Source: Seonamhaeicola maritimus
GTDB lineage: Bacteria > Bacteroidota > Bacteroidia > Flavobacteriales > Flavobacteriaceae
Length of the DNA stretch: 64,000 bases
Assembly: GCF_008056315.1 (NCBI RefSeq)
Contig: NZ_VRKQ01000008.1
Location: 186,001-250,000, forward strand
Direction: 5' to 3'
Positions 17,238-25,172 of this stretch are shown here, in pieces. The notes beneath the pieces are model-generated. The model was not told where the DNA came from. It saw nothing but the letters and a program-made list of their open reading frames with translations, and made no database searches. Positions within the stretch are counted from its first letter, which is position 1, and each line of letters begins with the position of its first letter. The position numbers and the translations under genes are program-made.

Positions 17238-18738
17238 TCGGAATTGAAATTTTAAATGTAGTTAACTTATTATTCAATTCTAAATGAATGGAGCCCTTAT
17301 GCTTTTCTATGATTTTTTTGGTGTAATACAAGCCAATACCAAAGCCTTTAATATCATGGGTATTCCCTTTAGAGATTCTATAAAATTTCTCAAAAATTTT
17401 CTCCTTATTTGCTTTGGTTAAGTAGTTTCCGTTGTCTGAAATATTAATTAAAATATTTGATGAGTTCTGAGTTATTTCAACCAAAATTTTGTCACCGCCA
17501 TATTTAATAGCATTATCTAAAACATTATTTAAAGCATTTTCAAAATGAAAAGCATCAACATTTGATATTACATTTTCAGGAGCAGAATTAAAACTAATTG
17601 TTTTAATTTCGGTTTGCATTTTATGCTTTTCAACTATCTGCTCTAAAAGCTCAGTTAGGTTGTAATCTTCTTTGTTTAATTCTAAACTATCACTGTCTAA
17701 AGTAGCTGTTTCTAATAGTTTTTCAACCATCACATTCAATTTAGATAATTGCTGATTAGACATATTTAAATAGGTTTTGGTTTTTTCTTTATCCTCAATA
17801 GCATTAAAATCTTTAATGCTTTCAATAGCAACACCAATAGTAGCAATAGGTGTTTTAAATTCGTGGGTAATATTGCTTATTAAATCATTTTTAACCTCGG
17901 CTAGCTGCTTTTGTTGTTTAATAATTTTTAAAAGATAAAACAGACAGCCAATAACTGCAAGTATTAATAATAATGAAGCCAAAATTCCACCTAAAATGCG
18001 TTTTAAAATAATTTTAGTTTCATTGGTAAAGTTAATCTCTAATTCACTTCCGTCAGGTAAAAAAGTAGATTTTGAAAACGTTTTTAAAGTATGACTGCTA
18101 TTAGGAGATTTAAGTATTTTAAATCGGTTAAAATGCTTAATACTGTCTTTGGCGTTCTTAAAACTAAGTTTGTATTTAATATCAATGTTTTTTCTTTCTA
18201 ATTCAATGTTTAAAAGACTATCTACTTCTTTAAGAACTAAGGTGTCGTTATTAATTGATATAACCACTTTTGAGGTAAGCATTTTAATATCCTCAAGCTT
18301 ATTTGGATAATGAAACTTCTGAATAATAGAATCATGTTTGTGTTTTGCTGTATCCACACTAATTTCAGCAAATAGAGAATCAACCTTTTTTCCTCTTACT
18401 ACTGTAATGCCTTCAAGACCCGATACATCTAAACTATCAAGGTTTTTAAATTCTTTTTCAGATTCTTCAATTTGGGATAAAAAATTTTGAAACTTACTTC
18501 CTTCCTTAAAAAAATGATCTGTTTTATTTCCTTCAAAAGCAAAACCTATAGTAGTGCGTTCAGCAAGTAAGGCATAATAATCATCAACAGATTTGTCTAA
18601 ACTGCTTTGAACATCATTTATAAGCTGATGCTTATTGGAAAGGTAATTTTTGTAATTCCAAAATACCTGAATACCAATAGTGCAAACAATTACGGCTATA
18701 ATTGCGTACAATAACCATCTGTATTTCTGCTCGTTCAT
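17230..18738 (-). CDS. Sensor histidine kinase
   Basis: 502 residues. Transmembrane segment 1 at about 9-27, an extracytoplasmic sensor region of roughly 215 residues, segment 2 at about 247-271, then a dimerisation/phosphoacceptor domain with His292 in ISNITHEFKTP. The ATPase domain shows the N box (NVLDNAIKYGG), the G1 box (ISDNGNYL) and the G2 box (GFGIGLYYTKKIIEKHKG). It resembles the Bacteroides RprX class. The ligand is unknown. The start ATG lies only 4 nt after a predicted -7 box, so the mRNA may be leaderless. Confidence 0.96.
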   Translation of the reverse strand: MNEQKYRWLLYAIIAVIVCTIGIQVFWNYKNYLSNKHQLINDVQSSLDKSVDDYYALLAERTTIGFAFEGNKTDHFFKEGSKFQNFLSQIEESEKEFKNLDSLDVSGLEGITVVRGKKVDSLFAEISVDTAKHKHDSIIQKFHYPNKLEDIKMLTSKVVISINNDTLVLKEVDSLLNIELERKNIDIKYKLSFKNAKDSIKHFNRFKILKSPNSSHTLKTFSKSTFLPDGSELEINFTNETKIILKRILGGILASLLLILAVIGCLFYLLKIIKQQKQLAEVKNDLISNITHEFKTPIATIGVAIESIKDFNAIEDKEKTKTYLNMSNQQLSKLNVMVEKLLETATLDSDSLELNKEDYNLTELLEQIVEKHKMQTEIKTISFNSAPENVISNVDAFHFENALNNVLDNAIKYGGDKILVEITQNSSNILINISDNGNYLTKANKEKIFEKFYRISKGNTHDIKGFGIGLYYTKKIIEKHKGSIHLELNNKLTTFKISIPNE

Positions 18739-18742
18739 ATTT

Positions 18743-18774
18743 CAAAAGTATATGTTAATATCAAGAAAAACCAA
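18743..18774 (-). promoter_or_regulatory. Promoter of the two-component operon
   Basis: Minus strand: TTG (18774-18772), 21 nt, TACTTTTG (18750-18743). This is a full Bacteroidetes match. The kinase start codon is only 4 nt further, so transcription would begin at or next to the ATG. Confidence 0.7.
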
Positions 18775-18777
18775 TCG

Positions 18778-18814
18778 GTTAACACACGTTAACACTAGTT
18801 AACTTTAAGTTAGA
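18778..18814. promoter_or_regulatory. Phased GTTAAC direct repeats, putative response-regulator site
   Basis: GTTAAC occurs exactly at 18778, 18788 and 18798, i.e. every 10 bp, with a degenerate fourth unit GTTAGA at 18809. The array lies between the divergent two-component and GLPGLI operons. It sits just upstream of the kinase promoter's -33 element and overlaps the -33 region expected for the rightward promoter. OmpR-class regulators typically bind direct repeats spaced by one helical turn; B. subtilis PhoP, for example, uses TTAACA repeats. Confidence 0.65.
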
Positions 18815-18825
18815 CTTAGGTGTTG

Positions 18826-18833
18826 CATATTTG
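18826..18833 (+). promoter_or_regulatory. Possible -7 box of the GLPGLI operon
   Basis: CATATTTG differs from TAnnTTTG at the first base only. It lies about 49 nt upstream of the first gene's start, with the GTTAAC repeats ending about 12 nt upstream. This placement fits a regulator that activates from the -33 region. Confidence 0.45.
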
Positions 18834-18881
18834 TGGTAGAAAATCATCAAAAAACGACAGAAATCATAAAATTTAAATCAA

Positions 18882-19220
18882 ATGAAAACAATTGTTACTT
18901 TATTCATTATTTTAATATCGAATCTTTGTCTTGCGCAAAGCGATGTGAAAATTGAAAACTTGAGCATTAGTGTTTCGGTTAACTCTTTAGAAGAACTCGA
19001 GGCAATTAATATTGAAAGTATTGAAAATGTGTTTAAGGAAGTTGAACCAAACATACCAATTTCAATGCAATTGAAGTGCAAAGGAAAACCAATGAAAAAC
19101 GGTGAATTATCCTTATTTTCCATGAAGGTTAGCGGAACTTTTGAAGAAAAAGAACAACTTAATAAGGGATTAAAAAAACTTAAAAATACAGCATTAACAT
19201 TTTACCAAATTCAAAAATAA
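18882..19220 (+). CDS. Small exported protein of unknown function
   Basis: 112 residues with a clear signal peptide (MKTIVTLFIILISNLCLAQ). The mature part is about 93 residues, mixed alpha/beta, with one Cys and many charged residues. I do not recognise a family. It is the first gene of a rightward run of small exported protein, GLPGLI, GLPGLI, GLPGLI and TonB receptor, with only 4 nt to the next gene. It is preceded by the phased GTTAAC array. A role alongside the GLPGLI proteins is inferred from position only. Confidence 0.8.
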   Translation: MKTIVTLFIILISNLCLAQSDVKIENLSISVSVNSLEELEAINIESIENVFKEVEPNIPISMQLKCKGKPMKNGELSLFSMKVSGTFEEKEQLNKGLKKLKNTALTFYQIQK

Positions 19221-19224
19221 AAAG

Positions 19225-20070
19225 ATGAAAAGAACTATTATTTTAGTCGGAATCTTATCCATGTTTTTATTGTCAGCTACCGCCCAAGATTTTCAGGGAG
19301 TGGCTACTTATAAAACTAAAAGAAAATTGGATATTAAATTAGACAGTACACAAGTAAATTCTGAAATGCATCAGCGTATGATGGCTATGTTGAAAAAGCA
19401 ATTTGAAAAAACTTATATACTAACTTTTGATAAAGAGTCCTCGGTTTACAAAGAAGAAGAAGCTTTAGAGGCACCTCAAGCTGGAGGTATGCGTATGGTG
19501 GTTATGACAGCTGGAGCTTCAGATATATTATATAAGAATATCAAGGAAAATAGATTTACCTCGCAGAGTGAAGTGTTAGGGAAGATTTTTCTTGTAAAAG
19601 ACGAGTTAGAAAAACAAGATTGGACTTTAGAAAAGGATACCAAATTTATTGGTGAATACACCTGCCATAAGGCCACCATGAAACGTATGATTGAAGTTAG
19701 AGAAAGTGGAATTAGTATTAATGGCGACAGGGACTTTGATGATGAGAATACCGAACCCGAGATGAGAGAAGTTGCTGTAACTGCTTGGTACACTATGCAA
19801 ATTCCAGTTAATTCAGGACCTGCAAGATTTCATGGTTTACCAGGTTTAATATTAGAAGTTAATGATGGAGAAGAAACTATTATATGCAGTAAAATTGTGC
19901 TAAACCCTAAAGAAAAGTTAACCGTTAAAGAGCCAGTAAAAGGTAAAGAGATTAGCCAGAAAGATTTTGAAGCTGTGGTAGAAAAGAAAATGCAAGAACA
20001 AGCTGAAAAGTACGAACACAGAAGAGGTGATGACGGCGGTCACAGAATTGAAATTAGAGTAGGGGGTTAA
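19225..20070 (+). CDS. GLPGLI-family exported protein 1
   Basis: 281 residues with signal peptide MKRTIILVGILSMFLLSATAQ. It carries the family's naming motif HGLPGLILEVNDG near residue 207. Other family-wide segments are KTYILTFDKESSVYKEEE and YTCHKATMKR. Many members of this Bacteroidetes family have no known function; they often neighbour TonB receptors. It is 4 nt after the small exported gene and is followed by two paralogues. The C-terminal tail is rich in Lys/Glu/Arg. Confidence 0.93.
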   Translation: MKRTIILVGILSMFLLSATAQDFQGVATYKTKRKLDIKLDSTQVNSEMHQRMMAMLKKQFEKTYILTFDKESSVYKEEEALEAPQAGGMRMVVMTAGASDILYKNIKENRFTSQSEVLGKIFLVKDELEKQDWTLEKDTKFIGEYTCHKATMKRMIEVRESGISINGDRDFDDENTEPEMREVAVTAWYTMQIPVNSGPARFHGLPGLILEVNDGEETIICSKIVLNPKEKLTVKEPVKGKEISQKDFEAVVEKKMQEQAEKYEHRRGDDGGHRIEIRVGG

Positions 20071-20117
20071 CTTCCAAACCTCCTTGATATTGTAAGTTTT
20101 CTAGTAAAATAATATTA

Positions 20118-20149
20118 TTGTTTAATAAAACAGTATATTTGTTAAACAA
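20118..20149. repeat. Inverted repeat around the -7 box of the second GLPGLI gene
   Basis: TTGTTTAA (20118-20125) and TTAAACAA (20142-20149) are exact reverse complements with 16 nt between. The spacer contains TATATTTG (20134-20141), a perfect -7 box. This is the geometry of an operator flanking a promoter, giving the second gene a probable internal promoter. Confidence 0.6.
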
Positions 20150-20162
20150 AACATATTTAAAA

Positions 20163-21026
20163 ATGAAAACATTATTTAATTTTTTAGCCATTTGTCTCGC
20201 CTTATTTTGTTCTACATCTGTATTTAGTCAAGAATTTCAAGGTAAGGCTTACTATTATTCAAAATCTACCCTAGATTTAGGGACATGGGGAGCCAGAATG
20301 AGTCAGCAGCAAAAAAATCAAGTTGCTGCAAGGTTAAAAAATAGATTAGAGAAAACCTATGTTTTATCATTTAACAGAGAAGAATCTTTATATAAAGAAG
20401 AAGTAATACTTGATGCTATTTCTGGAGCTACAGATTCTTGGGGAAAAAACTTTACCGCTGGTAATCAATATAGAAATGTTAAGATGAATAGACTTGTGCA
20501 AAATCAAGAATTTTACGGAAAGCGGTTTTTAATTGACGATAAGTTGCAGCCTATAAATTGGAATATGGGCACCGAACAAAAACAAATTGGTCAATACACC
20601 TGTTACAAAGCTGTTGGGTTAATACCCTCTTCTCAACTAGAATGGTGGTCGTTCTCCTGGGATAAGCTTAGAAAAAATGACGCTAAAAAGGAAAACGATT
20701 CTTTAACGGTGTCAAATAGTAAAGAATCGCAAATAGACACGGAGGTTGACGACATTGAAATGACACAAATTATTGCTTGGTATACACCTCAAATTCCAGT
20801 AAGCCATGGACCATCAGAATATTGGGGACTTCCAGGGTTAATTCTAGAAGTTAGTGCAAACAATACAACAATTTTATGTTCTAAAGTGATTATTAATCCA
20901 AAGGAGCAAATAGAAATAGAAGCTCCGGACAAAGGAAAACGTGTATTAAAGGATGAATACAGCCAAATAATTACTCAAAAAATGACTGAGTTTAGAGATA
21001 ACAGAATGGGTAGAAGGACAAGATAA
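20163..21026 (+). CDS. GLPGLI-family exported protein 2
   Basis: 287 residues from ATG 20163, where the signal peptide begins (MKTLFNFLAICLALFCSTSVFSQ); an earlier in-frame ATG at 20118 falls on the promoter repeat and is rejected. It shares YWGLPGLILEVS, KTYVLSFNREESLYKEE and YTCYKAVG with its neighbours. A region between about 185 and 225 (Ser/Asp/Glu-rich) is not conserved with paralogue 1. Function unknown. It has its own predicted -7 box inside an inverted repeat. Confidence 0.93.
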   Translation: MKTLFNFLAICLALFCSTSVFSQEFQGKAYYYSKSTLDLGTWGARMSQQQKNQVAARLKNRLEKTYVLSFNREESLYKEEVILDAISGATDSWGKNFTAGNQYRNVKMNRLVQNQEFYGKRFLIDDKLQPINWNMGTEQKQIGQYTCYKAVGLIPSSQLEWWSFSWDKLRKNDAKKENDSLTVSNSKESQIDTEVDDIEMTQIIAWYTPQIPVSHGPSEYWGLPGLILEVSANNTTILCSKVIINPKEQIEIEAPDKGKRVLKDEYSQIITQKMTEFRDNRMGRRTR

Positions 21027-21154
21027 ATGGAGGTGTTCAAGCGAAAATCATAGTGCTAATAATTTAACTTAATATTAACGATTCGTTTTTAAACTATAAT
21101 GTAGTATTTTGGTCTAAGAGCATAGTATCTTAATTAACCAAAAACAACTCCGTA

Positions 21155-22033
21155 ATGAGAAAAACGTTTATAAAATTTTCAGTAGTATGTTTTGCTTTAT
21201 TGATTTCAAACTCAATTACAGCGCAAGACTTTCAAGGAAAAGCGCATTACATGTCTAAAACAACCATAGATATGGCCAATTTTGGTAGGCCTGGTATGGA
21301 CGAAGATATGAAAAAACGTATTGCAGCCAGATTGAAAAATGCTTTGGAAAAAACATATATTCTAACGTTTAATAAGTCTGAATCTGTATATAAAGAAGAA
21401 GAAAAATTGGATGCTCCAGGATCTGGAGGAAGTGGTTTTGGACGTATGATGATGGGGAATTTTGTTGATGGAAACCAATATAAAAATATTAAAGATCAAT
21501 CCTTTTTGCAGGAGCGTGAAGTTTTTGGGAAAAAGTTTTTAATAAGAGATTCTATTCCTTCCTTTGAATGGAGAATGACAGGTGAAACTAAACAAATTGG
21601 TCAATACATGTGTTTTAAAGCCACCGGGACAAAAGTAAAGTACGGTTTAGATGTTAACTTTAGAAGACCAAGACCTGATCAAGAAGGTGAAGAGGCTGAA
21701 AAAAAGGAAGAGCAACTAGAAGAGGTTACTGATGAATTAGATGTTGTAGTGTGGTATACGCCACAGATTCCAGTTAGTCAAGGACCAAGTGATTATTGGG
21801 GGCTTCCAGGGTTAATTCTAGAAGTTAATGAAGGAAGAACTACCATTCTATGTTCTAAAATAGTGATGAATACAAATGATAAAGATGTCATTAAAGTACC
21901 TTCAAAAGGAAAAGAAGTTTCAAGGGCAGAGTTTGATGAAATTTCAAAAAAGAAGATGGAAGAAATGAGAGAAAACTTTAGAAGAGGAGGAGGTCGCCCA
22001 GGTGGAGGACGCCCAGGTGGAGGAGGAAGATAA
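21155..22033 (+). CDS. GLPGLI-family exported protein 3
   Basis: 292 residues with signal peptide MRKTFIKFSVVCFALLISNSITAQ. It has the motif YWGLPGLILEVNEG and the same KTYILTFNKSESVYKEEE block as the two upstream paralogues. It differs by a Gly/Met-rich insertion (GSGGSGFGRMMMG) and a Gly/Arg/Pro-rich tail ending the protein (repeats of GGGRP). The 128-bp spacer upstream has two TTAAC units 11 bp apart (21064 and 21075), like the array at 18778. It ends 33 nt before the TonB receptor gene. Confidence 0.93.
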   Translation: MRKTFIKFSVVCFALLISNSITAQDFQGKAHYMSKTTIDMANFGRPGMDEDMKKRIAARLKNALEKTYILTFNKSESVYKEEEKLDAPGSGGSGFGRMMMGNFVDGNQYKNIKDQSFLQEREVFGKKFLIRDSIPSFEWRMTGETKQIGQYMCFKATGTKVKYGLDVNFRRPRPDQEGEEAEKKEEQLEEVTDELDVVVWYTPQIPVSQGPSDYWGLPGLILEVNEGRTTILCSKIVMNTNDKDVIKVPSKGKEVSRAEFDEISKKKMEEMRENFRRGGGRPGGGRPGGGGR

Positions 22034-22066
22034 TTCAATCAATAATATTCATATAATTACCAATCA

Positions 22067-24778
22067 ATGAGAAGATTATTAACGTTAGCACTACTATTAG
22101 TAGTAGGCTCAACCTTTGCGCAAGTTCGTCTGGAAGGTGTTGTAAAAGATAGTATAGGTACGCCGTTAGAATTAGCCAATGTAATTGCCATAAATCAAGC
22201 AACTCAAAAACTAGATTCTTACGGAATTACTAATGACGAAGGTCGCTATAGGCTGTCTTTAGAAAAGAATGCTTCTTATACCATTCAAGTGAGTTATGTA
22301 GGAATGAAGACATCTCAAGCTGTTGTTGAAACTACTGATCAGGGAGTCACTAAGAATTTTACTTTACAAAATGACAACACACTTGATGCTGTTGAATTGG
22401 TATATGAAATGCCCGTTACAGTTAAGGGTGATACCATAGTTTATAATGCAGATTCTTTTAAATCTGGTACAGAACGAAAATTAGGTGACGTTCTAAAAAA
22501 ACTACCTGGAGTTGAATTAAATGATGATGGTGAAATAGAAGTTGAAGGAAAATCAGTTGGTAAAGTAATGGTTGAAGGAAAAGACTTTTTTGATGGTGAT
22601 TCTAAACTTGCCGTTGAAAATATTCCAGCTAATGCTGTTGATAAAGTTGAGATTCTAAAAAACTATTCAGAGGTTAGTCAGTTGCGTGGGGTAACAGATA
22701 ATCAAGATAATATAGCTATCAATATCAAACTTAAAGAAGGTAAAAAGAAATTTTGGTTTGGTAACATTACTGGTGGGTTAGGAGATTCTGATGAGGAAAC
22801 ATTGTATTTATTACAACCTAAACTTTTTTATTACAGTCCAGAGTATAGTATCAATCTTATAGGTGATTTAAATAATATAGGAGAAGTTGCCTTTAACAGA
22901 CGTGACTATTTTAAATTTTCTGGTGGGTTTAGAAGTCCAAGCAGAAGTAGTGGTACTAATATTAATTTAGGTAGTAATGATATTGGTTTTTTAACCGCTC
23001 AAAATAACAGAGCCAAATATATTAACACCAAGCTTGGAGCTGCAAACTTTAGCTACTCACCTAAAAAGACTTTAGATTTAAGTGGTTTTGCTATTTTCTC
23101 AAATAGTAGGACTGATTTACAGGAAAACAGAGCTGTAACTTATACAGACCCAGACTTAAATATTCCAAATGAGGACACAGAAAGTAATACAACACAACGT
23201 AGTGATTTAGGGATGCTAAAGCTAAGTGCTGCTTATAAACCTAATGCGAACAATCAGCTAGATTATGATGTGCTTGCAAGAACCTCAAAAGAATCTCAAG
23301 ATCAAATGTATTTTTCGTCTGTATTAGGCAATATAGATCAGTTAGAAGATACTTCGCCTTTTAGTATTAGTCAGAATTTGAATTATTATTATACCCTTGA
23401 TGATAATAATATTTTTGCTTTTGAAGTTCAACATTTATTGCAAGACGAAGACCCATTCTACAATGCTATTTTAGAAGATAAAGCAAACTATGATGATACT
23501 GGAAATGCTTTGGGGTTAGATAATGCGCAAATAGATTATAATGTAGCTCAGGAAAAGCGTGTAAAATCAAATCAGGTTGATGCTAAATTAGATTATTGGA
23601 ATGTTTTAAATAATAAAAGTGACTTAAATTTTACGCTTGGTACTATTTACAGTAAACAAGATTTTAATTCTAGTATTTTTCAATATTTAGATAACGGAAC
23701 CATATTTGAACCATCAAATACACTGCCTAATAGTTTAGATGGTAACGATATAGAATATACTTTTAATGATGTGTATTTAGGTATGCATTACCGTTTAAAA
23801 TCTGGTATTTTCACGTTTACTCCGGGAGTATCGGCACATGCATATAGTGCTAAAAATAATCAGTTTAATGTAAATTATACAGACAACTTTTTCAGGTTAT
23901 TACCAGATTTTAATACGCGTATTCAGTTAAAGAATAGTGAGAATATTAATTTCAATTATCGCATGTCTACAAACTTTACAGATGTAAATCAATTAGCTAG
24001 AGGTTTGGTAATGAATAATTACAATGCGTTTTTCTCAGGAAATCAGGAATTAGAAAGTGCGTTGGCACATAATCTAAATCTATCTTATTTCAGTTTTAAT
24101 ATGTTTAATTATACCAATGTTTTTGCTAGATTAAGTTATTCTAAAACCATTGATAGAATTAGAACTACTTCACAATTTGAACCGGGAAGTGTTGTTAGAG
24201 TGAGTACCCCGTTTAATTCTGATTTTCCAGATGAGAATGCTAGTTTTAATGGGCGCATTCAAAAAACCCTTGGTAAATTTAAAGCATCATTAGGAGGTAA
24301 TTTTAACTATAACAAATTCAATCAGGTTGTTAATAACAGACCATCAGTAAATGAGAATTATTCTTATACTTATAGAACTGGATTAAGTACTAATTTTAGA
24401 GATGCACCTAATTTTGAAATAAATTATAGACATACCATTCAAGATAATAATCAAGGAGAAAGAAAAACTAATTTTGTTACTAAAGTACCGTCAGTTGAAT
24501 TTGATGCTTTAATTTTTAAGAAGTTTACTTTTAAAACAGACTACTCTTATAATAATTTTAGTGAAGATGGAACAACTATTAACGATTATGAGTTTTGGAA
24601 TGCATCATTAGCATATAGAAAAGACCAAGACAGTAAATGGGAATTTGAATTAAATGCCACTAACTTATTGGATACCAAATCGCAAAACAGAACCAATACA
24701 AGTAATGTTTCTGTAAGTGCCATAGAATATTTTATCCAGCCTAGATTCTTGACTTTCAGGCTACGATATGAGCTTTAA
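22067..24778 (+). CDS. TonB-dependent receptor-like outer-membrane protein with carboxypeptidase-like domain
   Basis: 903 residues: signal peptide (MRRLLTLALLLVVGSTFAQ), an N-terminal carboxypeptidase-regulatory-like beta domain (about 20-105), a plug-like segment (VLKKLPGVELNDDGEIEVEGKSVGKVMVEG region) and a long beta barrel ending in the aromatic strand FLTFRLRYEL. The barrel resembles the outer-membrane family seen next to GLPGLI genes rather than the SusC class; no SusD gene is present. It probably imports or secretes the substrate handled by the upstream GLPGLI proteins. The substrate is unknown. A strong terminator follows. Confidence 0.93.
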   Translation: MRRLLTLALLLVVGSTFAQVRLEGVVKDSIGTPLELANVIAINQATQKLDSYGITNDEGRYRLSLEKNASYTIQVSYVGMKTSQAVVETTDQGVTKNFTLQNDNTLDAVELVYEMPVTVKGDTIVYNADSFKSGTERKLGDVLKKLPGVELNDDGEIEVEGKSVGKVMVEGKDFFDGDSKLAVENIPANAVDKVEILKNYSEVSQLRGVTDNQDNIAINIKLKEGKKKFWFGNITGGLGDSDEETLYLLQPKLFYYSPEYSINLIGDLNNIGEVAFNRRDYFKFSGGFRSPSRSSGTNINLGSNDIGFLTAQNNRAKYINTKLGAANFSYSPKKTLDLSGFAIFSNSRTDLQENRAVTYTDPDLNIPNEDTESNTTQRSDLGMLKLSAAYKPNANNQLDYDVLARTSKESQDQMYFSSVLGNIDQLEDTSPFSISQNLNYYYTLDDNNIFAFEVQHLLQDEDPFYNAILEDKANYDDTGNALGLDNAQIDYNVAQEKRVKSNQVDAKLDYWNVLNNKSDLNFTLGTIYSKQDFNSSIFQYLDNGTIFEPSNTLPNSLDGNDIEYTFNDVYLGMHYRLKSGIFTFTPGVSAHAYSAKNNQFNVNYTDNFFRLLPDFNTRIQLKNSENINFNYRMSTNFTDVNQLARGLVMNNYNAFFSGNQELESALAHNLNLSYFSFNMFNYTNVFARLSYSKTIDRIRTTSQFEPGSVVRVSTPFNSDFPDENASFNGRIQKTLGKFKASLGGNFNYNKFNQVVNNRPSVNENYSYTYRTGLSTNFRDAPNFEINYRHTIQDNNQGERKTNFVTKVPSVEFDALIFKKFTFKTDYSYNNFSEDGTTINDYEFWNASLAYRKDQDSKWEFELNATNLLDTKSQNRTNTSNVSVSAIEYFIQPRFLTFRLRYEL

Positions 24779-24783
24779 AAATT

Positions 24784-24818
24784 AAAAGCGATAACTTAAT
24801 TAAGTTATCGCTTTTTTC
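24784..24818 (+). terminator. Terminator of the GLPGLI operon
   Basis: A perfect 32-nt palindrome (24784-24815) whose left arm is AAAAGCGATAACTTAA, continuing into a T-run. It lies 6 nt after the TonB-receptor stop codon. Confidence 0.92.
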
Positions 24819-24850
24819 TTTGGTTAAATTATCCAACAATAATATATTTG
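24819..24850 (+). promoter_or_regulatory. Promoter of tRNA-Tyr
   Basis: TTTG (24819-24822), 20 nt, TATATTTG (24843-24850). This is a textbook Bacteroidetes promoter ending 11 nt before the tRNA. Confidence 0.85.
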
Positions 24851-24861
24851 CGCTCGGTTTT

Positions 24862-24944
24862 GGGAAGATACTCAAGCGGCCAACGAGGACAGACTGTAAA
24901 TCTGTTGGTTTTCACCTTCGCAGGTTCGAATCCTGCTCTTCCCA
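24862..24944 (+). tRNA. tRNA-Tyr (anticodon GTA)
   Basis: Acceptor stem GGGAAGA (24862-24868) pairs with TCTTCCC (24937-24943), with A as discriminator. Anticodon stem ACAGA/TCTGT encloses loop CTGTAAA with anticodon GTA at 24896-24898. The T arm GCAGGTTCGAATCCTGC is intact. The long variable arm is expected for bacterial tRNA-Tyr. CCA is not encoded. It has its own promoter and terminator, so it is transcribed alone. Confidence 0.95.
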
Positions 24945-24954
24945 CATTAACTTG

Positions 24955-24986
24955 AAAAGTCTGCACGTAAGTGCAGACTTTTTTAT
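24955..24986 (+). terminator. Terminator of tRNA-Tyr
   Basis: AAAAGTCTGCAC (24955-24966) and GTGCAGACTTTT (24971-24982) are a perfect 12-bp stem with loop GTAA, followed by T residues. Confidence 0.92.
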
Positions 24987-25109
24987 TCCAAAATAATAAG
25001 AAGCTTGCTTTAAAGGATATTTTAGAATAAAAAAAGAACACTGCGATAGCAGTGGTGCTTTTCATTTTCAGGATTGGGAAATAAGGATATTTAATCTTGG
25101 TTAATTTTT

Positions 25110-25160
25110 ATAAAGGAATTTCCAAAGTAGCCAAGAACAAGCAATTACTTATAGCTATGT
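25110..25160. repeat. Dispersed intergenic repeat, copy 2
   Basis: Contains GGAATTTCC and GAACAAGCAATTACTTATAG, matching the copy at 6871-6930 in the same order. It begins a few bases beyond the 3' end of the YwqK-like gene and runs into the GTTGTGTGTA end repeat. Confidence 0.65.
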
Positions 25161-25168
25161 TGTGTGTA
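25159..25168. repeat. Left end repeat of the YwqK-like cassette
   Basis: GTTGTGTGTA, an exact inverted copy of TACACACAAC at 26286-26295 on the other side of the gene. It lies 4 nt beyond the stop codon. Confidence 0.65.
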
Positions 25169-25172
25169 GTTT

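Noticed and set aside
24829-25065. Open frame on the minus strand overlapping the tRNA
   Set aside because: It covers the whole tRNA-Tyr and its terminator on the opposite strand; protein-like features are absent.
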